Numbered from the stretch's first letter, positions 43,100 through 52,416 are shown. The stretch: 64,000 nucleotides of DNA from CALJFL01 sp047633055 (GCA_047633055.1 JBLIEI010000007.1:1-64000), one strand, 5' to 3'. Translations and numbers: made by a program. Notes: a model not told the origin generated them from the sequence alone.

Positions 43100-44515
43100 G
43101 TGATAGAAGAACTCAGTGCCGACTACATCATCGTTGGCAGCGGCGCCATTGGCATGGCCTTCGCCGATATTCTGGTAACAGAATCCGACGCAACCATGAT
43201 CATCATAGACCGCTTCGCCAAGCCCGGCGGGCATTGGAATGTTGCCTACCCTTTCGTGCAACTTCACCAACCCGCCGCGTATTACGGCGTCAGTTCCAAG
43301 GAACTCAGTGGTGGGCGCATCGAGCAAACAGGTCTCAATGCAGGCCTGGGTGAGCTTTCCAGTGGCGCTGAGGTTAGCGCCTATTTTGACGATGTCATGC
43401 GCCACCAGTTTTTGCCGTCCGGGCGGGTGCAATATTTCCCGATGTGCGATTACCGAGGCGACGGCCGCTTTGTATCCAAGACCAATGGCAAGGAGTACCA
43501 CGCCACGGCCAAGCGCAAGACGGTGGATGCTACCTTCCTCAACACCATCGTGCCTTCAACCCATACACCGAATTTTGGGATAGACGCTGGCGTCCGTTTT
43601 ATGCCGCTCAATGACCTGCCCAAGGTGACTGAAGCGCCAGACGGTTACGTGGTCATTGGAGCAGGCAAGACAGGTATAGACGCCTGCTTATGGCTGCTTG
43701 AACAAAATGTTGATGCTGACAAAATCACCTGGATTGTCTCCCGCGAAGCCTGGCTTCTGGATCGCAAAAACACGCAAATGTCCGAAGAATTCTTCTTCGA
43801 CACGATTGGCACACAGGCAGCGATGTTCGAAAATGTGGCGGAATCGACATCACCCGAGGACCTGTTTGAGCGACTGGAAAAATGCGGCTACTTCCTGCGT
43901 ATTGATGAGAACGTCACCCCACAAATGTTTCATGCAGCGACCGTATCCAAACGTGAAATCGAAGAATTGCGACGTATCAAAAACGTAGTTCGCCTGGGTC
44001 ATGTTGAGTCTATTGGAACGCATGACATTAAATTAGTGAAGGGATCGATACCCACCACACCCGATACTATTCACGTTGATTGCTCTGCGAGTGCATTGAT
44101 CGACCACGGGAGTAAACCGGTGTTTCAAGACACGCTGATCACCCCACAAATGATCCGCCCATACCAGCCCGTATTCAGCGCTGCGCTCATCGCCCACCTG
44201 GAACTTAACTACGAGAATGAAGAAGAAAAGAACCGTCTCAGTGGCCCCGTACCGTTACCCAACGCAGACACCGACTTCATCTTTTTCACGGCGGTTGCAA
44301 TGATAAATCAGTATCAGTGGTCTCAGGACAAGGCGTTGCAGCAATGGATGGCGGGCAACCGACTTGATGGCGCCAGCAGCCTGATCAGCAAAGTTTCTCG
44401 AGACGATATTGACAAGCAGGACGTTATTAAGAAGCTGCGGAAGAACGCACCCCTGGCGGCCGCCAAGCTTTTTGAGTTACAAGAAGGTCTAACATTGAGC
44501 CGCGAATGGAGTTGA
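43100..44515 (+). CDS. FAD/NAD(P)-binding oxidoreductase
   Basis: The 471-residue flavoprotein starts at a GTG with AAGGAG seven bases upstream. An FAD-binding Rossmann motif (YIIVGSGAIGMAFADIL) near the N-terminus is followed by FAKPGGHWNVAYPFVQLHQP, resembling flavin monooxygenases. A second dinucleotide motif, YVVIGAGKTGIDACLWLLEQ, lies about residue 190. The C-terminal half is helical, with no known domain. Substrate is unknown. It is the first gene of a two-gene operon with a DUF2855 protein, three bases apart, and is controlled by the divergent TetR through two operators. Confidence 0.87.
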   Translation: MIEELSADYIIVGSGAIGMAFADILVTESDATMIIIDRFAKPGGHWNVAYPFVQLHQPAAYYGVSSKELSGGRIEQTGLNAGLGELSSGAEVSAYFDDVMRHQFLPSGRVQYFPMCDYRGDGRFVSKTNGKEYHATAKRKTVDATFLNTIVPSTHTPNFGIDAGVRFMPLNDLPKVTEAPDGYVVIGAGKTGIDACLWLLEQNVDADKITWIVSREAWLLDRKNTQMSEEFFFDTIGTQAAMFENVAESTSPEDLFERLEKCGYFLRIDENVTPQMFHAATVSKREIEELRRIKNVVRLGHVESIGTHDIKLVKGSIPTTPDTIHVDCSASALIDHGSKPVFQDTLITPQMIRPYQPVFSAALIAHLELNYENEEEKNRLSGPVPLPNADTDFIFFTAVAMINQYQWSQDKALQQWMAGNRLDGASSLISKVSRDDIDKQDVIKKLRKNAPLAAAKLFELQEGLTLSREWS

Positions 44516-44517
44516 AC

Positions 44518-45615
44518 ATGAACACTGAATTTCAGGTAAAGAAAAGCGATCTTGCGCAGCACCGTACCGTGCAGAGTGATATTGCGCCGCTCCAGGACGG
44601 CGAAGTCCGACTGAAGATTGATCAGTTCGCATTTACTGCTAACAATCTTACCTATGGCGCCACCGGCGATACTCTCGGCTATTGGCAGTTTTTCCCGCCG
44701 GCTGACAATGACGACGGCAGCTGGGGAATTCTTCCGGTATGGGCATTCGCCGACGTGGTTGAATCGAACTGCGCAGACCTGCCCGTGGGAGATCGCCTCT
44801 ACGGCTACTTTCCGCCGGCGACCCTGCTAACCATGAAACCACAGCACGTGAGCGCTCACAATCTGATAGACGGTGCGGCGCATCGACAGGCCTTACCACC
44901 GCTGTATAACCGCTACAGCCGAGTGCTGGCCGAACCGAACTACAACCCAGCCACAGACGCAGCGCGCATCCTGTTGGCGCCGTTGCACGTGACCTCTTTT
45001 TGCCTCTACGACCTGCTTCGGGATCAGCAATGGTATGGCGCAGAACAAGTCGTTATCGTCAGCGCTTCCTCCAAAACCAGCCTCGGCCTTGCCCATGGGT
45101 TAAGCAACGACAGCGCATCGCCACCGGTGATCGGTTTAACCTCACCCGCAAACGTACCCTTTGTGAGTAGCCTGAGTTTATACGACCAGATCACGGCCTA
45201 TCCGGCTGTCGCTGCCGATGTGGGCGAACGAGCCACTGTGGTTGTCGACATGGCGGGCAATGCTTCGGTACGGGCAGCGCTGCAGGACAGGCTTGGCGAC
45301 AAGCTGAAACACTATGTCAGTGTCGGATTAACGCACTGGGAAGACATGGGCGACGAGCTTGCCTTCAGCCAAACAGGACCCACTTCGAACCACGAGATGT
45401 TCTTCGCGCCAAGCTATATTCTAAAGCGCCTGAAGGACTGGGGGCCAGCAGAGTTCGACAGGCAATCGACCGCCTTTGTCGCCGCTGCGGCAACAGCGAC
45501 GTTTGAATGGATGTCGGTTGATGATCGGCAAGGGTTGCCAGCGTTAAGCGAGGTTTATCCCCTGGTGTGTGCTGGCTCGATTTCACCGGCAGCAGGGCTA
45601 GTCATCAAAATGTGA
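44518..45615 (+). CDS. DUF2855 family protein
   Basis: This 365-residue protein matches DUF2855, which looks like a medium-chain dehydrogenase lacking the usual glycine motif. Visible features are an N-terminal part with IDQFAFTANNLTYGATGDTL, the segment GYWQFFPPADNDDGSWGILP and VWAFADVVESN, and a central strand VVIVSASSKTSLGLAHGL in the nucleotide-fold position. Later HYVSVGLTHWEDMG is conserved in the family. GGAG lies six bases before the ATG. The gap of only two bases to the flavoprotein suggests coupled translation and a shared pathway, possibly carbonyl or lipid oxidation, which is inference. Confidence 0.88.
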   Translation: MNTEFQVKKSDLAQHRTVQSDIAPLQDGEVRLKIDQFAFTANNLTYGATGDTLGYWQFFPPADNDDGSWGILPVWAFADVVESNCADLPVGDRLYGYFPPATLLTMKPQHVSAHNLIDGAAHRQALPPLYNRYSRVLAEPNYNPATDAARILLAPLHVTSFCLYDLLRDQQWYGAEQVVIVSASSKTSLGLAHGLSNDSASPPVIGLTSPANVPFVSSLSLYDQITAYPAVAADVGERATVVVDMAGNASVRAALQDRLGDKLKHYVSVGLTHWEDMGDELAFSQTGPTSNHEMFFAPSYILKRLKDWGPAEFDRQSTAFVAAAATATFEWMSVDDRQGLPALSEVYPLVCAGSISPAAGLVIKM

Positions 45616-45639
45616 TGGCCTGAAACAGTCTGCTCAATA

Positions 45640-45672
45640 GCCGGTTTCGACCGGCCTTTATATGTTTTTTTC
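45640..45672 (+). terminator. Terminator after the flavoprotein-DUF2855 operon
   Basis: A perfect stem GCCGGT-TTCG-ACCGGC (45640-45655) with a stable TTCG tetraloop is followed by CTTTATATGTTTTTTT. It ends the rightward operon 25 bases after its last stop and overlaps the 3' end of the convergent Spy-like gene. Confidence 0.8.
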
Positions 45673-46119
45673 TAACTGTGGCAGTCGTCTGCGGATCGCC
45701 GTATTTAGCGTTCTGATTTGCTCCTCCGTGAGTTCGTTCTTGATCGCTATCAACATATCAAAGTGAGCCATTTTAAATGTCGTCTCCATTTCCAGCACCT
45801 TGGCGGCCTGCTCCAGTGCAGGTTTGGCGTCGATGCTGTCTTCAGTCAGCATCTTGCGTAGTTTTTGCTGTTCGTTAGGCATAGCCCACTGCAGCTCGGT
45901 AACGTCGCCTTGAAACTCACGCACCAGTTCGGCAATAGCCGTTCGCTGCTCGCCGGAGATATTCAGGCTTTGTTGCTGACGCATCAGAATGTCGGGGGGA
46001 TATAGGCCCATACGCAGTACGTCACGATTATCGGTATCGGCGTTTGCAGAGTTTTGCGCAGCCGCTAATGGTATCCAGCACACCAGTAGGCAGGTCAGAA
46101 ATCGGGATGCGATTTTCAT
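45658..46119 (-). CDS. Spy/CpxP-like periplasmic protein
   Basis: The 153-residue protein has a signal peptide (FLTCLLVCWIPLAAAQ) and a helical mature part of Spy/CpxP or heavy-metal-sensor type. The paired motifs are LNISGEQRTAIAELVREFQG and, near the end, NELTEEQIRTLNTAIRR, versions of the LTxxQ repeats. It probably acts in the periplasm as a chaperone or stress sensor. Its start overlaps the end of the anti-sigma-like gene (ATGA), so it is the last gene of the operon that starts at 50303. Confidence 0.75.
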   Translation of the reverse strand: MKIASRFLTCLLVCWIPLAAAQNSANADTDNRDVLRMGLYPPDILMRQQQSLNISGEQRTAIAELVREFQGDVTELQWAMPNEQQKLRKMLTEDSIDAKPALEQAAKVLEMETTFKMAHFDMLIAIKNELTEEQIRTLNTAIRRRLPQLEKNI

Positions 46120-46541
46120 AGTGGTTTCTCCGGAGCGGGGTTTCGGCTGGTATTGAAGTCAGCATCCAGAGCTTCTTCAATATCGTACATCTGAGGCAGG
46201 GAATTCATCGCGGGCAACACGCTGTCGGACACAATCAGCAGAGCGTCTGTTTGCAACGATTGGTGCTGCATAATTCCCGCATATAATCGGGCAGGATCAT
46301 CTTCGGGCGAAACATAGAATAGGCTTACTGCGATAGCTGCCACGGCCACCGCTGCAGCAGCGCGTGGTAGTGACCAGGCACCCGTCCAGCGGCGGGTAGC
46401 CGAAGACTGCTCCACCCTGCGGCGCGCTGGTTCACGGTAGGCCGGGGCTGCGGCCGATTCCTGGCGTCGTAATTGGGCGAAACGGTTAGCGAGTTCGACG
46501 TCGAGCTCTGCGTCACCCTTGCCCTTGATATTGTCATGCAT
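46116..46541 (-). CDS. Probable anti-sigma factor, single-span membrane protein
   Basis: This 141-residue protein has a cytoplasmic N-terminus of about 57 residues (LANRFAQLRRQESAAAPAY), one hydrophobic segment (AAAAVAVAAIAVSLFYVS) and a periplasmic tail. It carries no zinc-binding HxxxCxxC motif. Position directly after an ECF sigma gene, overlapping it by 8 bases, and the topology suggest an anti-sigma factor. The Spy-like protein behind it could be its periplasmic partner, as in other sensor sets; this is inference. Confidence 0.65.
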   Translation of the reverse strand: MHDNIKGKGDAELDVELANRFAQLRRQESAAAPAYREPARRRVEQSSATRRWTGAWSLPRAAAAVAVAAIAVSLFYVSPEDDPARLYAGIMQHQSLQTDALLIVSDSVLPAMNSLPQMYDIEEALDADFNTSRNPAPEKPL

Positions 46542-47121
46542 CGTTTATCTCCAGCAGCTGAGCCAGGCGGGACTTGCCGCGATGATAGTGGGTACGCACA
46601 GAGCCCAGACCTATGCCCAGGCTGTGTGCCGCTTCTTCCAGAGTGAGTTCCGCGTAGAACACCAGATGCAGTACTTCCCGTTGACGTTGGGGCATCTGCT
46701 GCAGGGCCAGGCGAAGTTGCTGACTCACTTCAGCATGGTCTGTTGCGTCAAAACCTGCATCTGCAACATGGCCTTCATCATTCGGGGCAAGCGAATCGAA
46801 TAAGCGCCACCCCAGTGTTTGTTGCTTGCGGGACAGCTCCAGAGCCACCCGTTTGATCACGCCAAAGAACCAGGTTTTCTGCGTGGCGCGCCCGCCAAAG
46901 CGTGCCCTGCCGTCTAGCACCCGTAAATACGACTCCTGCAGAATGTCGTCGGCCAGGCTGTGCTGCCAGTTACAACAGGCGAGCGCCCAGCCCCAGCTGT
47001 CCTGATGATATGCCTCCAACCCCTGAATCAATGATGGCAGCGAAGGTCTCCCGACAGCGTCCGATGTACAATTGTAACCCCGAGTGAGCTCGTCCAGATA
47101 CGTTGTATCAAAGAAAGCCAA
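46534..47121 (-). CDS. ECF-type RNA polymerase sigma factor
   Basis: The 195-residue sigma factor shows region 2 (LADDILQESYLRVLDGRARF, ATQKTWFFGVIKRVALELSR) and region 4 (LQQMPQRQREVLHLVFYAEL followed by TLEEAAHSLGIGLGSVRTHY). The best available start is a TTG that overlaps the last 14 bases of the DUF1501 gene; a TTG 34 codons further on is an alternative, and no ATG exists upstream of region 2. Overlaps on both sides indicate coupling with DUF1501 and the anti-sigma factor. The sigma factor may activate its own operon. Confidence 0.9.
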   Translation of the reverse strand: MAFFDTTYLDELTRGYNCTSDAVGRPSLPSLIQGLEAYHQDSWGWALACCNWQHSLADDILQESYLRVLDGRARFGGRATQKTWFFGVIKRVALELSRKQQTLGWRLFDSLAPNDEGHVADAGFDATDHAEVSQQLRLALQQMPQRQREVLHLVFYAELTLEEAAHSLGIGLGSVRTHYHRGKSRLAQLLEINDA

Positions 47122-48502
47122 GCCCGCCCCCGGGGAAATTCGCTAGCCCGGGCAGAGCCACATTCATCTCAGTCGGGTTGAGCCCGTACCATGCGCCCAT
47201 GGGCGCCGCGAATTGCTCAACCGACACCGAGGGAATCAGGCGGCCATTACCGGAATCCTGCCCGTGACCCAATTCTGCCACCGGCATATCGCCGTAAATA
47301 TCACCCCCCTTGACAGCACCACCCACCACAAAATGATGACCGCCCCAGCCGTGGTCCGTACCGTCACCATTAACCGTGAGGGTGCGGCCGAAGTCCGCGG
47401 CAGTGAAGCTTGTCACCTCCTGTGCGATATCCAGTTCAACCGTGGCATTGTAAAGAGCGGCCATCGAGTCACTGATATCCTGTTGCAATGCCGGCAGAGT
47501 ATTCGCCTGCGCCGAGTGCGTATCAAAGCCTCCCAGGCCAACGAAAAAAACCTGACGGGAAGCCCCCAACACATCACGCACCGCCATGGTTCTGGCGACT
47601 GCACTTAACTGTGCACCCAACGGGCTTGCAGGAAAGGCTGTGTCAATATCCGGCGCGCTTCGCAGGGCGGCCTCCAGTAAATCGTTGGCTGCAAATGACG
47701 ATTGACTAAGGTTAATCACGTCCCGCTCGAACAAGTTGCTGCGGTCTGCACCGGCGGAAGTGAAGTGATTCTGCAAAATAGATTCAAGCGTCGCCGGTAC
47801 GCCGCCGGCACGATCGAGTAAAAAGAGGGAGGGGACTCCGCCGACGCCTATCTGGTATGGCGACACCAAATCACCGGACAAAAAGACCGAATTACCGGCC
47901 AAAGAAATTTGCGAAAAGATATTTTCAACATTGGCATTCGCAGTTGCGGCGGCATCACCAAAGCGCCCTCCCCAACCCAGTTGCGAGCCCTCAGGTGCAA
48001 ACGACATCCAGGTGGACTGCTGGTCATTGTGCGAAAACAGTCGCTTGGGCAGGGCTGCACCACCGAGGAAACCCGCGCGGTCAGTCGGCTGCAGTATAGG
48101 ACCGACATTGCCCACAATAGCCGCATTGCCCTGAGCAAAGAGGCTGTGCATGGCACTCATCTGTGGTGGCAGGGCGAACTGCCTACCGCCGAAGTTGGCG
48201 CTTGCAGGCTCCAGCGGTAAAAGTGCCTGCTGCGTTCGGCTGGACCCGCCAGGCAAGCCCGCATAAGCCTGCAACAAACTCGACCTTATGCTCGCGTACT
48301 GGTCGTAAGAAGCCGAGTCATAGGGGAGCACGGTATCGTGGCAGTCCATGCCACCGAACAGGAAAATGCAAACCAGTGCCCGATAGCCACCGGTATCAAT
48401 GGCCTGTGCATTCATAGACGACAGCGTTCCAAGCAGGGAGCCACCGGACAATGCCAGCGAACTAGCGGCAGAGAGTTTGAGAAGGTTGCGTCGAGTTTGC
48501 AT
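47108..48502 (-). CDS. DUF1501 family exported protein
   Basis: This 464-residue protein begins with a Tat-like signal (TRRNLLKLSAASSLALSGG) and the DUF1501 hallmark ALVCIFLFGGMDCHDTVLPY. Conserved sulfatase-like elements follow: FVGLGGFDTHSAQANTLPAL and SFTAADFGRTLTVNGDGTDH with WGGHHFVVGG. DUF1501 proteins resemble alkaline phosphatase-type hydrolases and always accompany DUF1800 proteins; their function is unknown. The AGGA ribosome site lies close to the ATG. It follows the DUF1800 gene by 22 bases. Confidence 0.93.
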   Translation of the reverse strand: MQTRRNLLKLSAASSLALSGGSLLGTLSSMNAQAIDTGGYRALVCIFLFGGMDCHDTVLPYDSASYDQYASIRSSLLQAYAGLPGGSSRTQQALLPLEPASANFGGRQFALPPQMSAMHSLFAQGNAAIVGNVGPILQPTDRAGFLGGAALPKRLFSHNDQQSTWMSFAPEGSQLGWGGRFGDAAATANANVENIFSQISLAGNSVFLSGDLVSPYQIGVGGVPSLFLLDRAGGVPATLESILQNHFTSAGADRSNLFERDVINLSQSSFAANDLLEAALRSAPDIDTAFPASPLGAQLSAVARTMAVRDVLGASRQVFFVGLGGFDTHSAQANTLPALQQDISDSMAALYNATVELDIAQEVTSFTAADFGRTLTVNGDGTDHGWGGHHFVVGGAVKGGDIYGDMPVAELGHGQDSGNGRLIPSVSVEQFAAPMGAWYGLNPTEMNVALPGLANFPGGGLGFL

Positions 48503-48524
48503 ATTGTCGTCCTGTTTCTGTGAC

Positions 48525-50303
48525 CTAGCGCAACACCAGGTATTCGGGTGCGGTCATCACCATAATGCTGGCTAATTGCGCGCGGATTAATAGTTCAGCG
48601 TCGGATTGGACATCGATCTCCAACAGCGCGTCGGTAATACGTGCCCGTGTTTCATCCTCCAGCGCTCCATGGGTCAGCAACAGGTCGAGATGATCGAGCA
48701 GTGCCGCGGGATCAGCCGCCAACACAAGCTCCTCGCTATAATCTGCAACGAACGAGGAAGGCGCTGCCGGGTCGACCTGGGGCGAGCGGCCCAGAGCATA
48801 GATGGTCATAAAATTGATATAGCCGATGACCGTCGAAGCATTGGCAATCTGCAATTCCGGTGCGGTCAGTTGTGCCGCGCCGGTTTCAGTACCCGGCGCG
48901 ATATAACCCGGGCGATAAAAATTAAATACCGAGGGCGAACGATAAGGGTGCTGGCCTAGCAGCTCAGAACTGCTGGTATCGCGCAACAGGCGCTCGTTGC
49001 TGACGACCGGGCTGTCAATCTGAAACGCTCGCGCCCAGTGGGTGAAACGAAGTACCGGTTCGCGCAGCTTGCCAAATGTTGAATCAGCCGTGCGATCCAT
49101 TGTGGCATCATCATCGAACAGCACAGCCGCAACCGTGGCAGCCAGGTCACCCCGATTACCGGATCCGACCGACGCCCCTGAGGGAAGTAGAAAATCCCCT
49201 GAATCAAAAGCTTGACTCACTCGACCCACATACTCCGAACCTGGGTGGCTGGTCACAAAACGTTGGATCAATTGCCTCGCTAAAAATGGCCCCATATTGG
49301 CATTAGCAAAGATGGTATCCAACGCCAGATCGATAGTTTCCTCACCCCCGGTATTCGCTGCAATAGTGGTATTAAGAAACGTTTTTTCCTCACTTGAATG
49401 AAACTCATCGAACATCTGCAGCGGCTGATAGTAAGCCTCGTTAGGCAGCGACCGCAGCGGTGTTTGAAAACCAGTACCGCCAAAACTGAGACCGGTAAAC
49501 ACTTTGGCAAGACCCGTAATATCACTGTTATCAAAGAGCTCTATCGGCAGACCATCCGCACCCGGAACCGGGCTACCGTCTGCCTGCAGTTCAACCAGTC
49601 CGAGAGTGAACAGCTGGAGCAACTCACGGGCGTAATTTTCATCTGGAACACGTCCCGTAGTCGGGTCAGCTTTCTCGTTGCGTAAATAGGTGAGAAACAC
49701 TGCCATGGCCGGCGAATAGGTCACGTCCTCTATCAAGTCACGAAAATTGCCAAAAGCCCCCTCCGTCAGCACATCCATATAGGCGGCTATCATCTGGGGC
49801 GTGCGCACCAGGTCACTCTGGCTGGACACCACCAGAACTTGCGACAAGGCAAACGCCATACGCTGCCGCAACTGGTCATCGGCTGTGATTGCCTTTTCCC
49901 AGAACGAGTCCGAGGCGGCAAACACCACTTCGGGTAGCGGATTACCCTGCTCATCCAGAAAAATACCGTCCGCCGGGAATCGGGCCAGTACATCCTGCAG
50001 GTGCAACGTCGCCGGCATTGCTAACTGCGCGGTGAGCCAGGACTCAAGGCCAGAGTCAACTAACGCGTCTATTGACGTTAAGTCTGGGCCGAAGCTTGCC
50101 TGACTCAGGAATCGGGCAGCGGCCATAGGCGTTAACGGATCCGGTTCGACCGGTGGCACCGGCGTCGGTGGCTCTTCACCCGGCGGCGGCGCTGGTGGCG
50201 GCGCACTACTGCCGCCCCCACCACCGCCGCCACAAGCGACAAGCACTGCGCCCAGCAGTATCAGCACTGCGTACCTGGTAATCCATTTAATAGGTTCGTT
50301 CAT
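48525..50303 (-). CDS. DUF1800 family lipoprotein
   Basis: The 592-residue protein has a lipoprotein signal (AVLILLGAVLVACGGGGGGG) and a proline-rich linker, then the DUF1800 domain: AAARFLSQASFGPDLTSIDA, a helical QLRQRMAFALSQVLVVS, DVTYSPAMAVFLTYLRN and DENYARELLQLFTLGLVEL. The final part contains EPVLRFTHWARAF and HPYRSPSVFNFYRPGY. This is the first gene of the five-gene operon with DUF1501, sigma, anti-sigma and Spy-like genes. DUF1800/DUF1501 pairs are widespread, probably at the cell surface, and have no proven activity. Confidence 0.93.
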   Translation of the reverse strand: MNEPIKWITRYAVLILLGAVLVACGGGGGGGSSAPPPAPPPGEEPPTPVPPVEPDPLTPMAAARFLSQASFGPDLTSIDALVDSGLESWLTAQLAMPATLHLQDVLARFPADGIFLDEQGNPLPEVVFAASDSFWEKAITADDQLRQRMAFALSQVLVVSSQSDLVRTPQMIAAYMDVLTEGAFGNFRDLIEDVTYSPAMAVFLTYLRNEKADPTTGRVPDENYARELLQLFTLGLVELQADGSPVPGADGLPIELFDNSDITGLAKVFTGLSFGGTGFQTPLRSLPNEAYYQPLQMFDEFHSSEEKTFLNTTIAANTGGEETIDLALDTIFANANMGPFLARQLIQRFVTSHPGSEYVGRVSQAFDSGDFLLPSGASVGSGNRGDLAATVAAVLFDDDATMDRTADSTFGKLREPVLRFTHWARAFQIDSPVVSNERLLRDTSSSELLGQHPYRSPSVFNFYRPGYIAPGTETGAAQLTAPELQIANASTVIGYINFMTIYALGRSPQVDPAAPSSFVADYSEELVLAADPAALLDHLDLLLTHGALEDETRARITDALLEIDVQSDAELLIRAQLASIMVMTAPEYLVLR

Positions 50304-50513
50304 TATCTGGCCTGCGTATTGCTTGGAGGTTGGTGTGCTTGAGCAGCGGTTTGTATGACAGGCGCTGGTTTTTTTCTTGAACTAATTCGCTCATCGCCAA
50401 ACTGGGTTTAAGACCCATCAGTGGTGTGATTCCGCGGGGGCCTCGCGGTTTATTAATGGGACCAACGCGTCTCGAGGCTAAAAGCTAGAGGTGACGCCAC
50501 CGTACCGATTCCT

Positions 50514-51056
50514 TCAGGCTGTATTGATAAGGATAAAAACGGTGAAAATCCCGAATATGGCGGATAGAGGGGCAAACGCCCGCGGTACGCCAATAATCGA
50601 ACCCATGAGGACGGCACCCACAAATGGCACTACTAACGACGGCAGGATCTCATTGCCCAGCATGAAGATATTCACGTAGGGGCCAATTAAAAAATAGATT
50701 AGCATGGACAGTGCCGACAGGCGTCCTAGTCCTTGACTGTGTTCCAGAAAGTCCAGGTCGACATCTCCTTCTGGCACCGGTAGCGCCATTTCCGTCGCCC
50801 CATATACACAGATCGCACCCACGGTGAGAATACCGAAATCACTAAACGTCCAGTCATCAAAATGACGGAAACCCCAACCTACCCACCAAAACTGCAGACT
50901 GTAGGTCATCACACAGATTGCCCACAGCGCAGTAGACCAGTGAAATGTAACCTGCCGGTGAACGCGGGTCAGCATCGCCACCGTGTGCAGAGCGCGGGTA
51001 ATGGCGAGTCCGAGAATAATAGATATCGCTACGAAAACGTATTCGTGTTGAGTCAT
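50514..51056 (-). CDS. Hypothetical multi-span membrane protein
   Basis: No family was recognised. The 180-residue product has about five hydrophobic segments: EYVFVAISIILGLAITRAL, TALWAICVMTYSLQFWWVGW, FGILTVGAICVYGATEM, LSALSMLIYFLIGPYVNIFM and the last VGAVLMGSIIGVPRAFAPLS with FGIFTVFILINTA. A charged loop (PEGDVDLDFLEHSQGL) separates the halves. It stands between the DUF1800 operon and a gene on the opposite strand, with long gaps on both sides. Confidence 0.75.
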   Translation of the reverse strand: MTQHEYVFVAISIILGLAITRALHTVAMLTRVHRQVTFHWSTALWAICVMTYSLQFWWVGWGFRHFDDWTFSDFGILTVGAICVYGATEMALPVPEGDVDLDFLEHSQGLGRLSALSMLIYFLIGPYVNIFMLGNEILPSLVVPFVGAVLMGSIIGVPRAFAPLSAIFGIFTVFILINTA

Positions 51057-51289
51057 GACCGCTTTTATTCTCTTAGTCCGCAGCGAACAGTCTAACCAAT
51101 ATTCGGATGGAGAGTTAGTGGCGACTGAAGTTGCATACTGAGTACGTTAGCTCGCGCCAAAAACAGGATATCTAGTCTATACTTTGCTGCATGCGACGAA
51201 GAGTTCGCCTAGTCTGACCTCCGTCAGTATTGGGGCAGGTGTGATACCAGTAATGTAACAGTCATTAAACACGGAAAAGGGACTTCATC

Positions 51290-52348
51290 ATGGCAGCAGT
51301 CACTGGAGGTAACGCTACTCTCAGCGCACGGTTAGGCTCAAAGCGGATTAAACGCCTGTTGAGTGTAATCTTCACTGTGCACCTAGGTCTGTCTTTTTAC
51401 GCGACGGCTGAAGTACACCCCTACGAACAGTGGGCCGAAGAATTCGGCATCGACCTGGAAGTGTCCTACGATGGCACCCGCCTGATGGACCTCCTGGGGA
51501 ACGAATTCACTGCGACTGAACGCCGAGCGCCGGGAAAAATGTATTCCGAGGTTAAACTGGAAGGCACGACAACGGGCGTTATTCTGCGCGAAGACCTAAA
51601 AAAGAGCTACATCCTGATACCGTCGATGGGCCTCTACAAGGAGGAAACGCTGGAAGGCGGGTTGTTGCAGGCCTCCAACGGTATGAAATTCAATAAGATT
51701 GAGAAGGTAGGACCTGAAACGATAAACGGTCACCCGTCCACCAAATTCAATACCGAATTTGAGGACAACGAAGGCTCGGGCGCAGGTGTCATGTGGATTA
51801 CTGACTCCGGAGTACCGATGAAAATGGATATGACCTACGCCAATAGCAAGTTTCAGGGGCAGACCATCAGCATGCAGTTCACTGAGCTCAATTTGCGCCC
51901 ACAGGACCCAAAGTACTTTGAACTGCCTCCTGGCCTCAAACCATTGAGCATGGGAGGCCTGGGCAACATCGGGGATTTAATGACGATGGTCACGGACGGG
52001 GCACAGGCAACCATGCCTGAAAATGCACCCGCTCAGGGTTCTGCGGACACACAACCTGCAGCAACGGCCATATCTGCCGATGCCGGCCTGGCCGATGAAC
52101 AACAAGCCTGCCTGCAGGCCGCAGCGCAACAAGCAGTAAAGAAGCAAGAGCAGGAGAAGCAGACTAAAGGCTTCGGCCGGCTTATGGGCTCACTGGCCCG
52201 CACCGCCAGCAGATTCGGTTTAGCCGATCTTAGCGACATCACCAAAGGCATCTACGATGCAGAAGCCACCGCCGATGACGCTTCGGTAATCGCTGAAGAA
52301 TTGGGGATTTCTGTGGACGATGTAGAACGTTGCCGTAGTCCTGAATAA
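51290..52348 (+). CDS. DUF4412-like exported protein
   Basis: The 352-residue protein has an N-terminal hydrophobic signal (LLSVIFTVHLGLSFYATAEV) and a beta-rich domain resembling DUF4412 and LolA-type folds: KMYSEVKLEGTTTGVILRED, SYILIPSMGLYKEE, FNKIEKVGPETINGHPSTKF and GVMWITDSGVPMKMDM. A glutamine/alanine-rich helical C-terminus (about residues 245-352) contains QQACLQAAAQQAVKKQEQEK and GISVDDVERC. The function is unknown. A GGGA site precedes the ATG at normal distance. It is followed 68 bases later by a FetB-like permease, but no functional connection is evident. Confidence 0.7.
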   Translation: MAAVTGGNATLSARLGSKRIKRLLSVIFTVHLGLSFYATAEVHPYEQWAEEFGIDLEVSYDGTRLMDLLGNEFTATERRAPGKMYSEVKLEGTTTGVILREDLKKSYILIPSMGLYKEETLEGGLLQASNGMKFNKIEKVGPETINGHPSTKFNTEFEDNEGSGAGVMWITDSGVPMKMDMTYANSKFQGQTISMQFTELNLRPQDPKYFELPPGLKPLSMGGLGNIGDLMTMVTDGAQATMPENAPAQGSADTQPAATAISADAGLADEQQACLQAAAQQAVKKQEQEKQTKGFGRLMGSLARTASRFGLADLSDITKGIYDAEATADDASVIAEELGISVDDVERCRSPE

Positions 52349-52416
52349 GCGCTCGAATCCGCTGGGTATAGATGATACTAGAGGCATCTTGGACGCTATT
52401 AAATTGAATTTCGCCG

